NCBI GenBank assembly: GCA_039545275.1
Contig: BCHS01000019.1
Location: 310,001-374,000 of the forward strand
Direction of reading: 5' to 3'
DNA length: 64,000 nucleotides
DNA from: Pseudomicrostroma phylloplanum
Taxonomy: Eukaryota; Basidiomycota; Exobasidiomycetes; Microstromatales
Of the stretch, positions 46,108 through 56,279 are shown piece after piece (the stretch's first letter is position 1; each line of letters begins with the position of its first letter). The notes beneath the pieces are model-generated. The model searched no databases. It saw only the letters and a list, made by a program, of their open reading frames with translations, and had not been told where the DNA came from. A program made the position numbers and the translations under genes.

Positions 46108-47523
46108 TTAAACGGTCGAGAAGACGTACGTGGCATGCCAGTCATACGTCTCGTTCTCGTTCAGTACCTGATACTCCTTCCTGCCCCACTGCGGGTTGTT
46201 GATCCCATCGATCCAGTCCTCGGCCTCGATGACCACGGCAGAGTAGTTCTCATAGTACTTCTTGGCCACTCCGTCCTCTGCGCCCTCGAGGTTCTCGGCT
46301 TGACCGCCGTGCACGCGCTTGCGAGGGATGAGGCCATTCTTTGGGTTGCCGAGGCCGGAGCCGGTGTAGACCTGGATCGCTGCTTGGTTGGTGTACATGG
46401 CGAGCTGGATCCCCGAGGCTGGCGAGGACATCGTCAGCACGGGCTTGTTCTCGGGGTGGCCGTCCTTCATGACCCAGCAGGTGTCCCAGCCGGTGCAGCC
46501 CAGGCCGCAGATACCCTTGGTCTTGTTGAAGCTCTCGGAGAAGGGTGTGGGGCTAGTGAAGTCGAGACCAGTGCCGGACACGGAAGGCACTTCTCCAGTA
46601 GGGATCAGGATGGTATCCCCGGCGATGTAGTTGTTGGCGTATGGCATGTGCAGAACGTAGTCCAGCACGGGTCGGTCGGATGCCGTCAGGTTGATCAAGC
46701 CCTGAGGGTCGAGATTCCAATAGTTGTGGGCACTGAGCATCACGGGAGTCTTTCCACTAGACTTGGCGTACATGCGAGCGTCCCAGGTAGCATCGTTCTT
46801 CAGGGTGTAGATGGCAGTGGTGTTGACGTCATGAGGAAAGCCTTGATTGCCGGCGGGATCGTGCAAGGTGAAAGTGATGCTCGAGGCATTAAGAGCTTCG
46901 ATCTTCCAGCTTCGACGATCGAAGCCGTCCGTTCCGCCGTGCAAAGTGTCAATTTTGTTCTCGTTCAGAGGCGTATGGTAGGTCTCGCCTCCAACTTCGA
47001 AGGTGCCGTTCTTAATGCGATTGGCGTACCTGCCCACAACGGGGCCAAAGTAAGGATGGACTGGCTCGGTCCCGTAATTGGTAGTGTTGTCGAAACCAAG
47101 GGTGATGTCTTGCCAGTCCTGGTTGCGGTCCTTCACCCACATCTCGGTCAGACGGGCGCCAAAGGGAATGAATGTGGCCCGGATTGAGTCGTCGGGCGAT
47201 CGAAGGTGGATCTTGTTGAAAGGGTAAGTGGGCTCGAGGGCATTGTCGATGCACTCGGAGTACGAAGCCGAGTTGACCTGCTCAGAAGAAGGCTTGCCGT
47301 ACAGACCTCCTTTGACGAAGCAAGGGTAGGAGCCAATGGTGCCATTGACAACGAAGCCACGAGTGCCCTCGGGGACTGTTTCATTCAGGAAGGGATCGTT
47401 GACGTTGGCCCTTATGCTCAGATAGGGATCGGTCTCGGTGGTGCCCAGCACCAGTGCAGCTGAAGAGAGAACGGTGGAGGATAGTCCCACGAGGGACAGG
47501 AAAGTGCTGGAGAGGTGGACCAT
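46108..47523 (-). CDS. Secreted aldose 1-epimerase (mutarotase family)
   Basis: Galactose-mutarotase-fold enzyme interconverting alpha and beta anomers of free sugars. Single exon, 471 residues. ATG 47523 gives a clean signal peptide (MVHLSSTFLSLVGLSSTV, then SSAALVLG), so the protein should be exported; numerous Asn-X-Ser/Thr sites agree. Family motifs: FGPVVGRYANRI, LNENKIDTLHGGTDGFDRR, FTLHDPAGNQGFPHDV and LSAHNYWNLD (catalytic histidines in the HGG, HDPAGNQGFP and AHNYWNL blocks by analogy), and the terminal VVIEAEDWIDGINNPQW holding the catalytic-Glu position. A further in-frame ATG at 47607 is rejected because it sits directly beside the TATA box. A roughly 100-residue N-terminal extension before the fold suggests a surface or cell-wall role; that is inference. 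Confidence 0.92.
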   Translation of the reverse strand: MVHLSSTFLSLVGLSSTVLSSAALVLGTTETDPYLSIRANVNDPFLNETVPEGTRGFVVNGTIGSYPCFVKGGLYGKPSSEQVNSASYSECIDNALEPTYPFNKIHLRSPDDSIRATFIPFGARLTEMWVKDRNQDWQDITLGFDNTTNYGTEPVHPYFGPVVGRYANRIKNGTFEVGGETYHTPLNENKIDTLHGGTDGFDRRSWKIEALNASSITFTLHDPAGNQGFPHDVNTTAIYTLKNDATWDARMYAKSSGKTPVMLSAHNYWNLDPQGLINLTASDRPVLDYVLHMPYANNYIAGDTILIPTGEVPSVSGTGLDFTSPTPFSESFNKTKGICGLGCTGWDTCWVMKDGHPENKPVLTMSSPASGIQLAMYTNQAAIQVYTGSGLGNPKNGLIPRKRVHGGQAENLEGAEDGVAKKYYENYSAVVIEAEDWIDGINNPQWGRKEYQVLNENETYDWHATYVFSTV

Positions 47524-47612
47524 TGCGGAAATGGGTGAGGTCAGTGATGCTATCAGAGGGAGTGTGGCATTGGGAAAAACGGCGGTCAGAGCAGAGGCGA
47601 GCTGCATGACCC

Positions 47613-47620
47613 TATATATA
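47613..47620 (-). promoter_or_regulatory. TATA box of the aldose epimerase gene
   Basis: TATATATA on the minus strand, 90 bases upstream of ATG 47523 and only 6 bases upstream of the in-frame ATG 47607. The spacing decides in favour of the downstream start. Confidence 0.75.
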
Positions 47621-47765
47621 ACCACGACGTGCGGCGGAGTGATCCAAGGAGCAGAGGAGGGAAAAGAGAGTACACCGAGCAGAGGGGGTGGAAGAATGGA
47701 GCCGTCGGAAAGGAGGAGATTGCCGTCCTGATTTGCGGGGCACCAGGTCGGCCTTCTCCACACGG

Positions 47766-47789
47766 GACTAGATTGCCGACTAGATTACC
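47766..47789. repeat. Tandem 12-base repeat in divergent promoter
   Basis: GACTAGATTGCC followed directly by GACTAGATTACC, one mismatch, then a partial GATAGCC. Confidence 0.85.
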
Positions 47790-47809
47790 GATAGCCGAAA
47801 TCCAACCGA

Positions 47810-47820
47810 CGGAAACGTGT
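47810..47820. promoter_or_regulatory. CGGAAACGTGT element, copy 1
   Basis: An 11-base word repeated perfectly 144 bases further on (47954-47964) in the same divergent promoter; candidate transcription-factor site containing an ACGTG core. Confidence 0.5.
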
Positions 47821-47953
47821 AGCGGGTCGGTCCGCCCAATGTTCTTCCACGGCTGCCGAGGCCGCAAGTGACCGTCGACGGGACTCAGAAAGGCAGAGAA
47901 TGCCGGTGGGAGCATCTCATCCCATCCCCTTTTCATACGCCCTGATTCTTTGG

Positions 47954-47964
47954 CGGAAACGTGT
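47954..47964. promoter_or_regulatory. CGGAAACGTGT element, copy 2
   Basis: Second perfect copy of the 11-base word in the same orientation, within a GGCGGAAACGTGTGATGG context. Confidence 0.5.
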
Positions 47965-48335
47965 GATGGAGCCAGGTAGCCGACGAGCGCAAGGCGCGGT
48001 CTGGAGTTCACCGCCCAGCATGTCTGCCTCGTTGATGCGAGTGCTGGATATAGGTCATGCGCACGATTCAACGCCCTTGCCCGGGTTTCTGAACTGGGTT
48101 GCGATACTCCTTCCTGGCTCGTAAGAATAGGCACACCCATGAGTCTGAGGACGTCGACTGGCCATTGAACGGAACGGAGATGAGAAGATGTGGCGTGGCT
48201 GAGTCGAAGGAGGTGGAGGCGCTGGCCTGTGCCGCTTCTTCCTGGTGGGGCCAGCCTCGTGTTGATCGTTCGCCTGAGCTGCTTACGACGCCCTTCTTTG
48301 CCTTCCATCAACATCAACCTCTCATTTGCGCAATC

Positions 48336-49100
48336 ATGTCCAACTCAGTATTTGACGCTTTCAAGCCCATCAACGTCGTCCTCCCTTACGGGTTCGGCTT
48401 CGTAGGTGAGTCAGCAGCGCAATGCCGCTAAGCGCATGAGCCATGGATCGTCTGAAGCTGATGCTGAAGCTGACGAGCGCTGATCTGCTCTTGCCTCGAT
48501 TTACAGGACTGGCCGCTACCGGTGGCCTGTGGCTCAACTTCTGGCAGATGTACCTCGTCGGCAAAGCCCGCAAGGCATCTGGAATCGCCTACCCCCAGAT
48601 GTACGCCAGCAAGGAGGAGCAGGACAAGAGCAAACAGGCCCTCAAGTTCAACTGTGTTCAGAGGGCACACCAGGTGAGACGAGCAATGAGCGATAAACCG
48701 CATGAGCATGTCTTTCCACTGACGATCGTATTGGCGTACTCACTCTCAGAACACCCTCGAGAACATGCCCATGTACCTGACCACCCTCTTCCTCACTGGC
48801 CTGCGCTACCCGCGCCTGGCCGTCGGCTTCTCTTCCATCTGGCTCGTAGGCCGGGTCCTGTACACTACCGGTGAGCATTCGGCGACAGGCCTCCCGGACG
48901 GGGCGCCGGCATTTGAGAGCATTCCCGACTGACACACTCTGCGCACTCATGTTGCTTCGCCTAATTCAGGCTATGCTACCGGTGACCCCTCTGGCCGAGT
49001 CACTGGCGCCATGGTGGGTGCCGTCGGACTCCTCGGCCTGCTCGTCTCTGCGACCTGGACCACCATCGCGTTCATCAGTGAGACAGGCGGAAAGATCTAG
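48336..49100 (+). CDS. Microsomal glutathione S-transferase 3-like (MAPEG family)
   Basis: Small integral-membrane MAPEG enzyme of the ER or mitochondrial outer membrane, with glutathione transferase/peroxidase activity in its family. Exons 48336-48405, 48507-48673, 48750-48870 and 48970-49100 give 162 residues. Hallmarks: an N-terminal membrane segment (YGFGFVGLAATGGLWLNFWQM), the motif FNCVQRAHQNTLENMPMYL (MGST3/LTC4-synthase signature with the glutathione-binding Arg and Asn-Glu pair), RYPRLAVGFSSIWLVGRVLY and a last hydrophobic helix. All four exon junctions keep phase. Length is typical. It is divergent from the aldose epimerase gene. Confidence 0.94.
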
Positions 49101-49238
49101 GCACACCGTGACCTCAAGCAATGCCCGATCGGGATGATCAGACGGTAGAAAGAGACCCAAAGTGGTAATGAAATGCATAGAGTTTTACACGCCTCCGTGC
49201 CCGGTTTGTACCTGTGCAATGTTCGAAAACCGCTCTCC

Positions 49239-52200
49239 TCACTTGCTCCTCTTCCTTTCCTTGATCCAATTCTCGATCTCCTCCTTGAGCTCCGTGGCCG
49301 GCTTGCAGTCTTCGATCTTGAGCGGCGCCCTATTGAAAGGGTCACTACTATCGCTCAGCAGGTGACTCTTGATCGTGCTCAGATCGACGATAGCCTTGCT
49401 CGAAGGGAGGATGACCGGGTTCCTCATAAGTGTGGCCATGAGAGGGTCCGAGTACTCATCCGGAACCTCGCCCAGATCCTCCTCTTCCTCCTTGTCCTCT
49501 TGAATCACTCGCTCCACCTGTGTCACCAACCTCTGAAGCTCCTCAATCTCAGAAGGCGATTTGAGGCCATGGCGGGCGGCCACACCACAAGCCTTGTCAA
49601 AGGTGGCTTTACGGTAGGAGCGACCATCGTCTGCGATCGCCTTGACGAATTCAGATCGCGAAGACAAGTTGAGGTAGACGGAGAGAATTTGTCGCAACAG
49701 ATGTCTGGGCTCGAAGCCGACCTTTTTCGGATCTTTGATCTTCAGCTCGGTACATCTGGGACCCACCATCAGGTCGAGATTGTAGTCGAGCATGGCAGCA
49801 AGACGGGAAACAATTTCGGGCGTCATGAAGGCGTCCTTCGTCTGCGCCGTGAAGTCGATGAGGAGTCGCAGGAACTCATTGCCGAATGAGAGCATTGACC
49901 GGATCTGGCCCTGGATGGACGTTGTGTGCGATTCAATCTCCTGACGTTCCTCGGCACTTCGCTCGTTCCAAGTGGCAGCGTCGTCCATCTGCTGCTGCTT
50001 GGAGTGGAGCTCTGCCAGCTTCTCCAGCGCATCATCGAGCAGGAAGGTGACGTCGTTCATCAGACGATTGATGAAGACGACGAATTTTTCCGAGTTTCCC
50101 TTTGACTCCTGGTGGATTCTCGACATGTGCTCTGGATTGGACCAAATGACCTTGAAGATCTGCGAGAGGTGGAAACGAATGTTGAACTTGTCGTAGAACT
50201 GTGTATGACTGCCAGTCGACTCGGCTTCCACCCAGAAGCTCATGAGCGCTGGGACCAGGTGCTGAAGCGCCAGTGGGTGGAAGTTAATCACATCACCTAG
50301 TATGCCCGTCTGCGAGTAGCCAAATGGAATCACGTTCCACCACATGATCTCGGCCAGCTTGGCCTTGAGGAAGGGATTCTTGATGAACCAGCCAGATGAC
50401 AGGAAGGTGACAGTAAAGGTGACAAAGTCCTTCTTGACGGCTTCGGGAAGCGAGTCGGGCTTGTGACGAGCTAGGAAGAGTAGAATGTCGCATACATCCT
50501 CAAAGATGTGCTCTGGCAGCATCTTGAAGTTTTCCGGCACCTCCTGTGCCAGAGGGAGCTGGACCAGCTCCTTGGGATGCAACCCTCTGGTGTCAGCAAG
50601 CCGCACCAGCCACGTCATAGTGAAGCTGGTGGAGTGTATTAGACGATCAACAAATCCTGGGGAGAGCAGCTGTGCAACCGAAGCAAGGCATTCGGCTTTG
50701 AGCTTTTCCACCTCGGCATTGCCGCGCTTGATGTAGGCTTCATATTGCGCAGCCTGAGGCGTGGCCCCCCAGATGGCTCTGCTGTCCTCTGTCTCCTTGA
50801 TTCGCTTACTCAACCGCCGCGAGTCTTCTTCCTTCTCGTTGTATGAACGGATCGCTTTTCCAGGACCCAGATTCGTCATCCGCGCAAGAAGGAAGAAGAC
50901 TTCCGTAATGAAGTTGGCGGGGGCTGATGCCTCGGGTGCTGAATCCACCCACTGCTGAGCTTCAGGTTCGGATGCATTCAGTCGTGTAAGAGTCGATGCA
51001 TCGTAGCGCTTTTGCCTTCTCAAATACTCCGGATCGATTCGGTCGATCTTGGTGTATCCAGCGTCCATGAAAGGTTCGGCGAAGCGCTGAAGAGTCTCCC
51101 AGATGTTGACTGTGAAGCCATCTGTAGAGACCTGGTCTTGCTTGACCCTCATTGCTCCTCGCTTACGGTTGAGATCTGCGACGTGTGCCCAGTATTGCAA
51201 CACTTTCTCCCTGGAGGCTGGCGACGATCGAACGAGAGAATTGAAGAGTCTGAAGTGGAAGCCATGGATGATGTCTAGTGTCTGGCGTAGAGAGTTGGTA
51301 TTGCTGTCCATCTCACCCTTTGAGCGAGCAGTCGGATTGGAGAAGTATTCCTCTGTGAGCCTGGCCGAAGAGTCGGTGAACGTGCTCAGGCGAAGCAAGG
51401 GACCGAAGAGAGAGTCGAGCTCGAGGCGTGGAGCAGTGGCCCCCGCCGGATCAAATTCGGCGAGGTTGACCAAACAGGCAGCGATTTGCTTGTTGTCTGT
51501 CAGCTCTACGATGGGCGCTACGTATCCTCTCCATTCGAAGCCACCGAGGTGCATCCCCTGACTTGCAGCTGCAGCTGCAGATGCTCTACCAAATGGGTCG
51601 AGCCCGGCTGCTGCAGCACCCGCCGCATTACCTGCTGCCTGCGGTCGTCCCTGACCGCCTCCGCCCAACAGCTGAGCCAAGACGGCCTGAATGTCACCGG
51701 CCTGAGCGGCGGCTTGTAGTGCTGCATTGCCCCCATTAGACGATCCCGCAGTGGCAGTTGCGGACGACCCTGCGTCCTGCCTGGCGCCATCACGGATCTT
51801 CCGTGTCACCTCACTTACTGCAGGACCAAGGATGTCCTCCAAGCCATCGCCATCGAAGCGCTTGGCCAATTCGGTGAGGAAGGTCGGCATTTCATGCTGG
51901 TCCAACGCAGCCCATGAGGTATTGGACGCGGAGACTGCTGATTGTGAAGCGGCACCTCCACCGATGTTGAGTATGCTCGGCACGAGGACCAGGGGCGAAA
52001 GGGTCTCGTCTCCTTTTGTATGGCGTGGGAACATATCGGGCGTTGTGAGCAGGAGGCCTGCATAAGAGACGATGAGGGCAGAGATTTCTTCCAGCGCAGA
52101 TACACCTTGCGGTGCGTATGAACCAAGACCCTGTGATAAGAATGAGCGCAATGTTAAGTTAGTAGGGCGATACGACTCGATGCCACACACTACGGGTTGT

Positions 52201-52689
52201 CTGTCTACTGACCTTTTTAGCTTTTGGCACCTCCTGCCTGCAGCGTCTCCAACATGCAATGAGCCAATCCCAGCTTGTCTCAGTTTCATCTAGACTGGCG
52301 AGTGTAGAGAGCACCATTGCATCTTCGGTCATGACATCACCTTGCGGGTCGAGGGAGAGACGAGCTATGAGGATACGATCTGCGATGGAAGTGTCCAGGC
52401 GGGGGGGGTCTGGAGAGGAGACGGGATGATGGCCATAACCAGCAGAGGGTCAGTAGCGGGCATCAGACAAAGCGCGTGGGTCATGTCACCCCTTCCCTAT
52501 CTCACCTTGCCCTTCCTGCTTGAGCTCGTCGGCGAGTTCGTATAGGAATGTCAATCTGAAGTCGGTCTGCTGTGCCTCGTTGCCATCGAGGGTGACGTTG
52601 AAGATGCGCTTCGTCACTGCCGCCTTCCAGGCTTCGATGTTTGGAGCCGTGGAGGAAGAAGGCGCCGAGTCGACAGTCTTGGACGCCAT
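49239..52689 (-). CDS. UFD2: Ubiquitin conjugation factor E4 (U-box), Ufd2
   Basis: E4 ubiquitin-chain elongation factor working with Cdc48 in proteasomal degradation. Exons 52689-52506, 52409-52213 and 52130-49239 give 1090 residues. The second exon is short and begins just after a run of eight C; it completes SIADRILIARLSLDPQGD and SWDWLIACWRRC, blocks seen near the N-terminus of Ufd2 proteins. The long Ufd2 core follows (for example DTRGLHPKELVQLPLAQEVP, IFEDVCDILLFLARHKP and DKFNIRFHLSQIFKVIW). The U-box is residues about 1018-1090: DEYSDPLMATLMRNPVILPS, then DRxx-equivalent positions replaced by IVDLSTIKSHLLS, SDPFNRAPL and ELKEEIENWI. An Ala/Gly-rich insertion sits at about residues 215-280. 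Divergent from the DNA glycosylase. Confidence 0.96.
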
Positions 52690-52954
52690 CTGGGGCGTTC
52701 AGTAGCTGTGTGAAAGAGAATTCCCTTGGCAGATGAGGAAGACGCTTGATCGTATTCCTACGAGTGAGCGGCGAGAGGAGGCGTGTGCGTACAGAGGCTT
52801 CGTGTGCGTCTGAGCTCATTGCTGCCACTCCACTCCACTTCCGCCAACACGCCCCACTGCCGCCTCCCTTTCCGCTGCCCACCACCCACTATCGCCCACC
52901 CTCTTTATCCACTTCGGCTTCGATTGTGATAGCACAGAGACGAGGGACCACAAC
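52690..52954. promoter_or_regulatory. Divergent promoter between UFD2 and DNA glycosylase
   Basis: A 265-base shared upstream region. No TATA box or repeat seen. Confidence 0.5.
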
Positions 52955-54298
52955 ATGGCCACATCCCCCTCCCCTCCACCCGCAGCACCTCGGCCTTCTC
53001 TACCGACATCGTTCGCTTCTCGCTTCGCTTTTGTCGATGTACCCCAAGTATCCTCTGCTCCCCCTCGCGCCACTCGCAGTCAGACGTTAGACTTTCCTCG
53101 GCAGCTAAAGGCGACTAGGTCGACGAGGTCACAAACTGCCTCGAGAAAGCCTACCAGGGCGCAAACATCTCGTCGCGAGCCTCTGGCAGAGACACGGCAA
53201 GAATCAGCTCCTTCTTCCTCGTCTTCGAGTCCACAGCCTAAACGCAAGAAGCCACGCCGCGCCTACGATGACCCTTCGCCGGCCCTCACTTCCTATCCTC
53301 CCTCGGCATACCCGCCCGTGACCGATCATCTGACACCTACAGATCCTAACAGACGACTCGATCTGCTCGTCTGCGGGCTCAACCCGGGCCTTCGATCGTC
53401 TCAGTCCGGCACTCATTTCGCTCATCCTTCCAACCACTTCTACAAGACGCTCGTCAATTCTGGTCTCACCCCCATAAGAGTTGCGCCAGCAGACTGTGCC
53501 AAGCTCGTTGATCAGGAAAGACCGCTGCCTTCGATTGGCTTGACCAACATCTGCATCAGGCCGACCGCTGAAGGCGGAGAGCTGGGTAGGAGAGACTACC
53601 AGATCGGCACGCCTATTCTGGCCAGAAAGATTCGCAGTGTGGCCAAGCCAAGAGTGGTGGTATTCACGGGCAAAGGTATTGGAGTGGAATGGGAGAGGTG
53701 CTGCCGGGAGCTCGGAGCATTGAGACCCAAGAGGAAACCTGCGGCGAGGGAGGCGGTCAAGACAGAGGAGGAGGAGAAGGCCCCGGGGGACCTACAGGAA
53801 GGAGCCATCTACCTGCCATTCCCGGCCGACATTTCCTGGGCTATAGATGAACCTCTAGGCTTAGGTCTATTGCCATTCGTCGTGCGTTCTGAGCTGCCAG
53901 ACGAGCCATCAGCCGCAAATTTCGAGGTGCAAGGCTCTCGCTCATTGGTACACATCAAGGACGAAGAGGAAAAGGCCCCGCTGCCTGTCACTGTGCCCAA
54001 AGCAGAGAATGGCGATCCTGCTCAGCCGACTCTCCAGCACGGTCGGTATTCCTTCTTCTTTCTGACTACCTCTCCCTCTGGAAGGGTGACCACCATGGGC
54101 ATCGCAGAGAAGAGTGAATGGATGAGAAAATGCAAAGACTGCGTAGACTTCCTCACTTCTGGAGCAGGCTTAGTGGAGGAAGAGCCACAGGAGGCCAAAG
54201 TGGAAGATGATACTGATAGATCAGGGGGTCAGTCACTTGTCAGCAGAAGATTCGAAATTATCGACTGTACTAAGTTTGAGGAAGGGAGTCAAACATAA
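52955..54298 (+). CDS. TDG/MUG-type mismatch uracil/thymine DNA glycosylase
   Basis: Base-excision repair enzyme removing thymine or uracil from G:T and G:U mismatches in the nucleus. Single exon, 447 residues. The family active-site motif appears as DLLVCGLNPGLRSSQSGTHF (Asn143 in GLNPG is the expected water-activating residue), with HPSNHFYKTLVNSGLTP and GLTNICIRPTAEGGEL following; the second active-site strand is KPRVVVFTGKGI. The first 130 residues are basic and disordered, with three TR[SA]QT copies and a Lys/Arg cluster (KRKKPRR) that would serve as nuclear signal and DNA-contact tail. A Glu/Lys-rich insertion divides the C-terminal half of the fold, which resumes with a segment ending RYSFFFLTTSPSGRV. 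An acidic tail follows. Confidence 0.9.
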   Translation: MATSPSPPPAAPRPSLPTSFASRFAFVDVPQVSSAPPRATRSQTLDFPRQLKATRSTRSQTASRKPTRAQTSRREPLAETRQESAPSSSSSSPQPKRKKPRRAYDDPSPALTSYPPSAYPPVTDHLTPTDPNRRLDLLVCGLNPGLRSSQSGTHFAHPSNHFYKTLVNSGLTPIRVAPADCAKLVDQERPLPSIGLTNICIRPTAEGGELGRRDYQIGTPILARKIRSVAKPRVVVFTGKGIGVEWERCCRELGALRPKRKPAAREAVKTEEEEKAPGDLQEGAIYLPFPADISWAIDEPLGLGLLPFVVRSELPDEPSAANFEVQGSRSLVHIKDEEEKAPLPVTVPKAENGDPAQPTLQHGRYSFFFLTTSPSGRVTTMGIAEKSEWMRKCKDCVDFLTSGAGLVEEEPQEAKVEDDTDRSGGQSLVSRRFEIIDCTKFEEGSQT

Positions 54299-54646
54299 AA
54301 GCGAGCGAGCGCAAAATACCATATCTTTCACCAATCCTTTCTTATCGCTACGTAAGTTGCGTGAGGCTTTCGTCTCTCCTGTCCGTTTGCCTATCTCGTG
54401 CAAGGATCTTCTTCGGATCTTCTTCGCAGTGGTGATCAGCTCTCGATCGCCCTCGAACGACGGATCGGCGTGGCGTACCGTACCGTACGCCGAGGCGGAA
54501 AGGACGACGCGCTTCCGTTCCGAGTCCCGTAAAATTTGGAATCAAGCCCCGACGTCGATGAATTCTTCCCAGGAAGGGCAGCAGCAGAGCACCTCTCGTC
54601 GTTCGTTAGCATTCACCACACCACTCACCACCACCTGCTCGCTATC
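54299..54646. other. Intergenic 350 bases upstream of L1-domain gene
   Basis: Upstream region of the next gene; holds the short self-complementary ACCGTACCGTACG word near 54476-54489. No gene seen. Confidence 0.45.
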
Positions 54647-55935
54647 ATGCCTGCCTCTACCAAGTCTTCGCCCAAGGCGGCCACGCCCAACAAGAAGCCC
54701 AGGATGTCCAGCGCTGCTTCTGCCTCCGGCTCTCCTTCCACCTCCAAGGCAGCCGCCTCTGCCTCCTCTTCCTCTGCTGCACTCATTGAAGCTCGCGTCT
54801 CCTCTGCCCAGGCACTCAAGGCCATCAAGGCTCTTCAGTCACACAGACAAAAGTACAAGGCAGCTCAGCTCGACAAGGGCAAAGAGGCAGGGAAGAGCGT
54901 GTTGCCTCTAGACGGAGAGGACGATGATGCGGCCGGAGCAGGAAGGACGGAAGACATGGTGTATCTCAACGTCACGGTCAAGCGGCTTGCAAAGGAGAAG
55001 AAGAGCAAGCCCGTCAGCATCGCTCTTCCCCACCCTCTCAATCCTCTTCAAGCGACAGAGACGTGCCTTTTCGTGAAGGACCCACAGAGGACATACAAGG
55101 ACCTTCTCCCCACCCTCGGTGTCTCGTGTATCCACCGCATCGTCGGCGTGTCTAAGCTCAAGGGAAAGTTCGCCCCCTTTGAGGCAAGACGAAGCCTGAT
55201 GGACGAGTACGATCTTTTCCTGTGCGACGAGCGCGTGGCTCCGATGATGCCTGCGCTGCTGGGTACAAAGTGGATGCAGAAGAAGAAGATGCCTGTGGCA
55301 GTCAATGTGGTGAAGAGCAGACATATCAAGGCGGAGCTGGAGAAGGCCATTGGATCGACAAGGTTCTTTTCCAACAAAGGATCGACAATGTGAGTCTGCA
55401 ACGACGTAGGAAATAGCTGATCTCCTGCTCGCATTTGTCTGACATACGAAATCCTCCATGCCTACTTCCATTCAGCTCGGTACCCGTTGGCTCGCTCACC
55501 CACTACTCTCCCGGAGAGATTCTGGAAAACCTCTCTACCGCTCTGCCCAAGGTAGTGAGCAAGGTGCCTTTCGACGGCTGGCAGAACATCCAGAACATCG
55601 AGATCAAGACGGGCAAGAGCGCCAGTCTGCCGGTGTGGAACTGCGACCTTGACTCGAGATGGGTGGGAGTGCCGGACGCCGAGATGATCGAATCGCCCGA
55701 GATCTCAGAGGCCGACAGCGAGAGCGAGGCAGAGGAGGCCGCGCCTGCCAAGGCACCGGTGACGGCTGCTGCGAAGACAAAAGAGGCATCAAAGAAGACG
55801 AAGTCGTCGACGCAGGTGGAGAACAAGGGAGCTGCTAAGGCTGGCAAGGTTGCTGCTACTTCTGCTGCCAAGGTGTCAGGTGAGAAGAAGGAGAGGGAGA
55901 AAAAGGAGAAGACAGCCACGAAGAGCAAAAAGTGA
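54647..55935 (+). CDS. Ribosomal L1-domain protein, ribosome biogenesis (Utp30/Cic1/RSL1D1-type)
   Basis: Nucleolar protein with an L1-like RNA-binding fold, of the Utp30/Cic1 group acting in pre-ribosome assembly. Exons 54647-55389 and 55476-55935, splitting an Ile codon, give 400 residues. A Ser/Ala/Lys-rich N-terminus (about 45 residues) precedes helix QALKAIKALQSHRQKYKA, then the L1 fold: VYLNVTVKRL, ALPHPLNPL, CLFVKDPQRTYKDLL, FEARRSLMDEYDLFLCDERV and MPALLGTKWMQKKKMPVAV; exon 2 supplies HYSPGEILENLSTALPKVV and WQNIQNIEIKTGKSASLPVW, the domain's last strand. An acidic patch and a Lys-rich tail end the protein. The start at MPASTK is the first ATG before the fold that gives a typical tail. 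Confidence 0.9.
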
Positions 55936-56279
55936 AAGGAGTCGTTCACGCTGTTCAGAGGCGTTGTCACTTCTCTCAAGCCGCTGGATGAACCCCACGA
56001 TTACATTTCTTTGAAAGTGCGCGCGACAATGTGACAAGATGAGCGTCCCTTTATTCATTTTCCACAGTGGTTCTACAATCTGATGGTGCGAGGAAGGAGG
56101 CAGTAGATCTGAGTCAGTGAACTGTCGAAAGAGCACAGCCAGGGAAGGCACTGCGCCGAAACGTTCTTCCGGCCCACTCTTGCCCGTACGTTGGCATGGA
56201 CCAACGACAGACTCACCCTATCCTCTCCTTGACTTCTCATCTCTATATGCGGGGACAACTCAGCTGTATGCAAGACGAC
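55936..56279. other. Convergent intergenic region
   Basis: The 3' flanks of the L1-domain gene and the MDR oxidoreductase meet here. Nothing else seen. Confidence 0.5.

Larger units (their letters stand above)
47524..48335. promoter_or_regulatory. Divergent promoter region between aldose epimerase and microsomal GST
   Basis: An 812-base divergent region with several possible control elements: a TATA box for the epimerase, a tandem 12-base repeat and an 11-base sequence present twice. No gene inside is supported. Confidence 0.6.

Noticed and set aside
47524..47607. ATG 47607 as an earlier start for the aldose epimerase
   Set aside because: It lies 6 bases from a TATATATA box and would put 28 residues before a good signal peptide.
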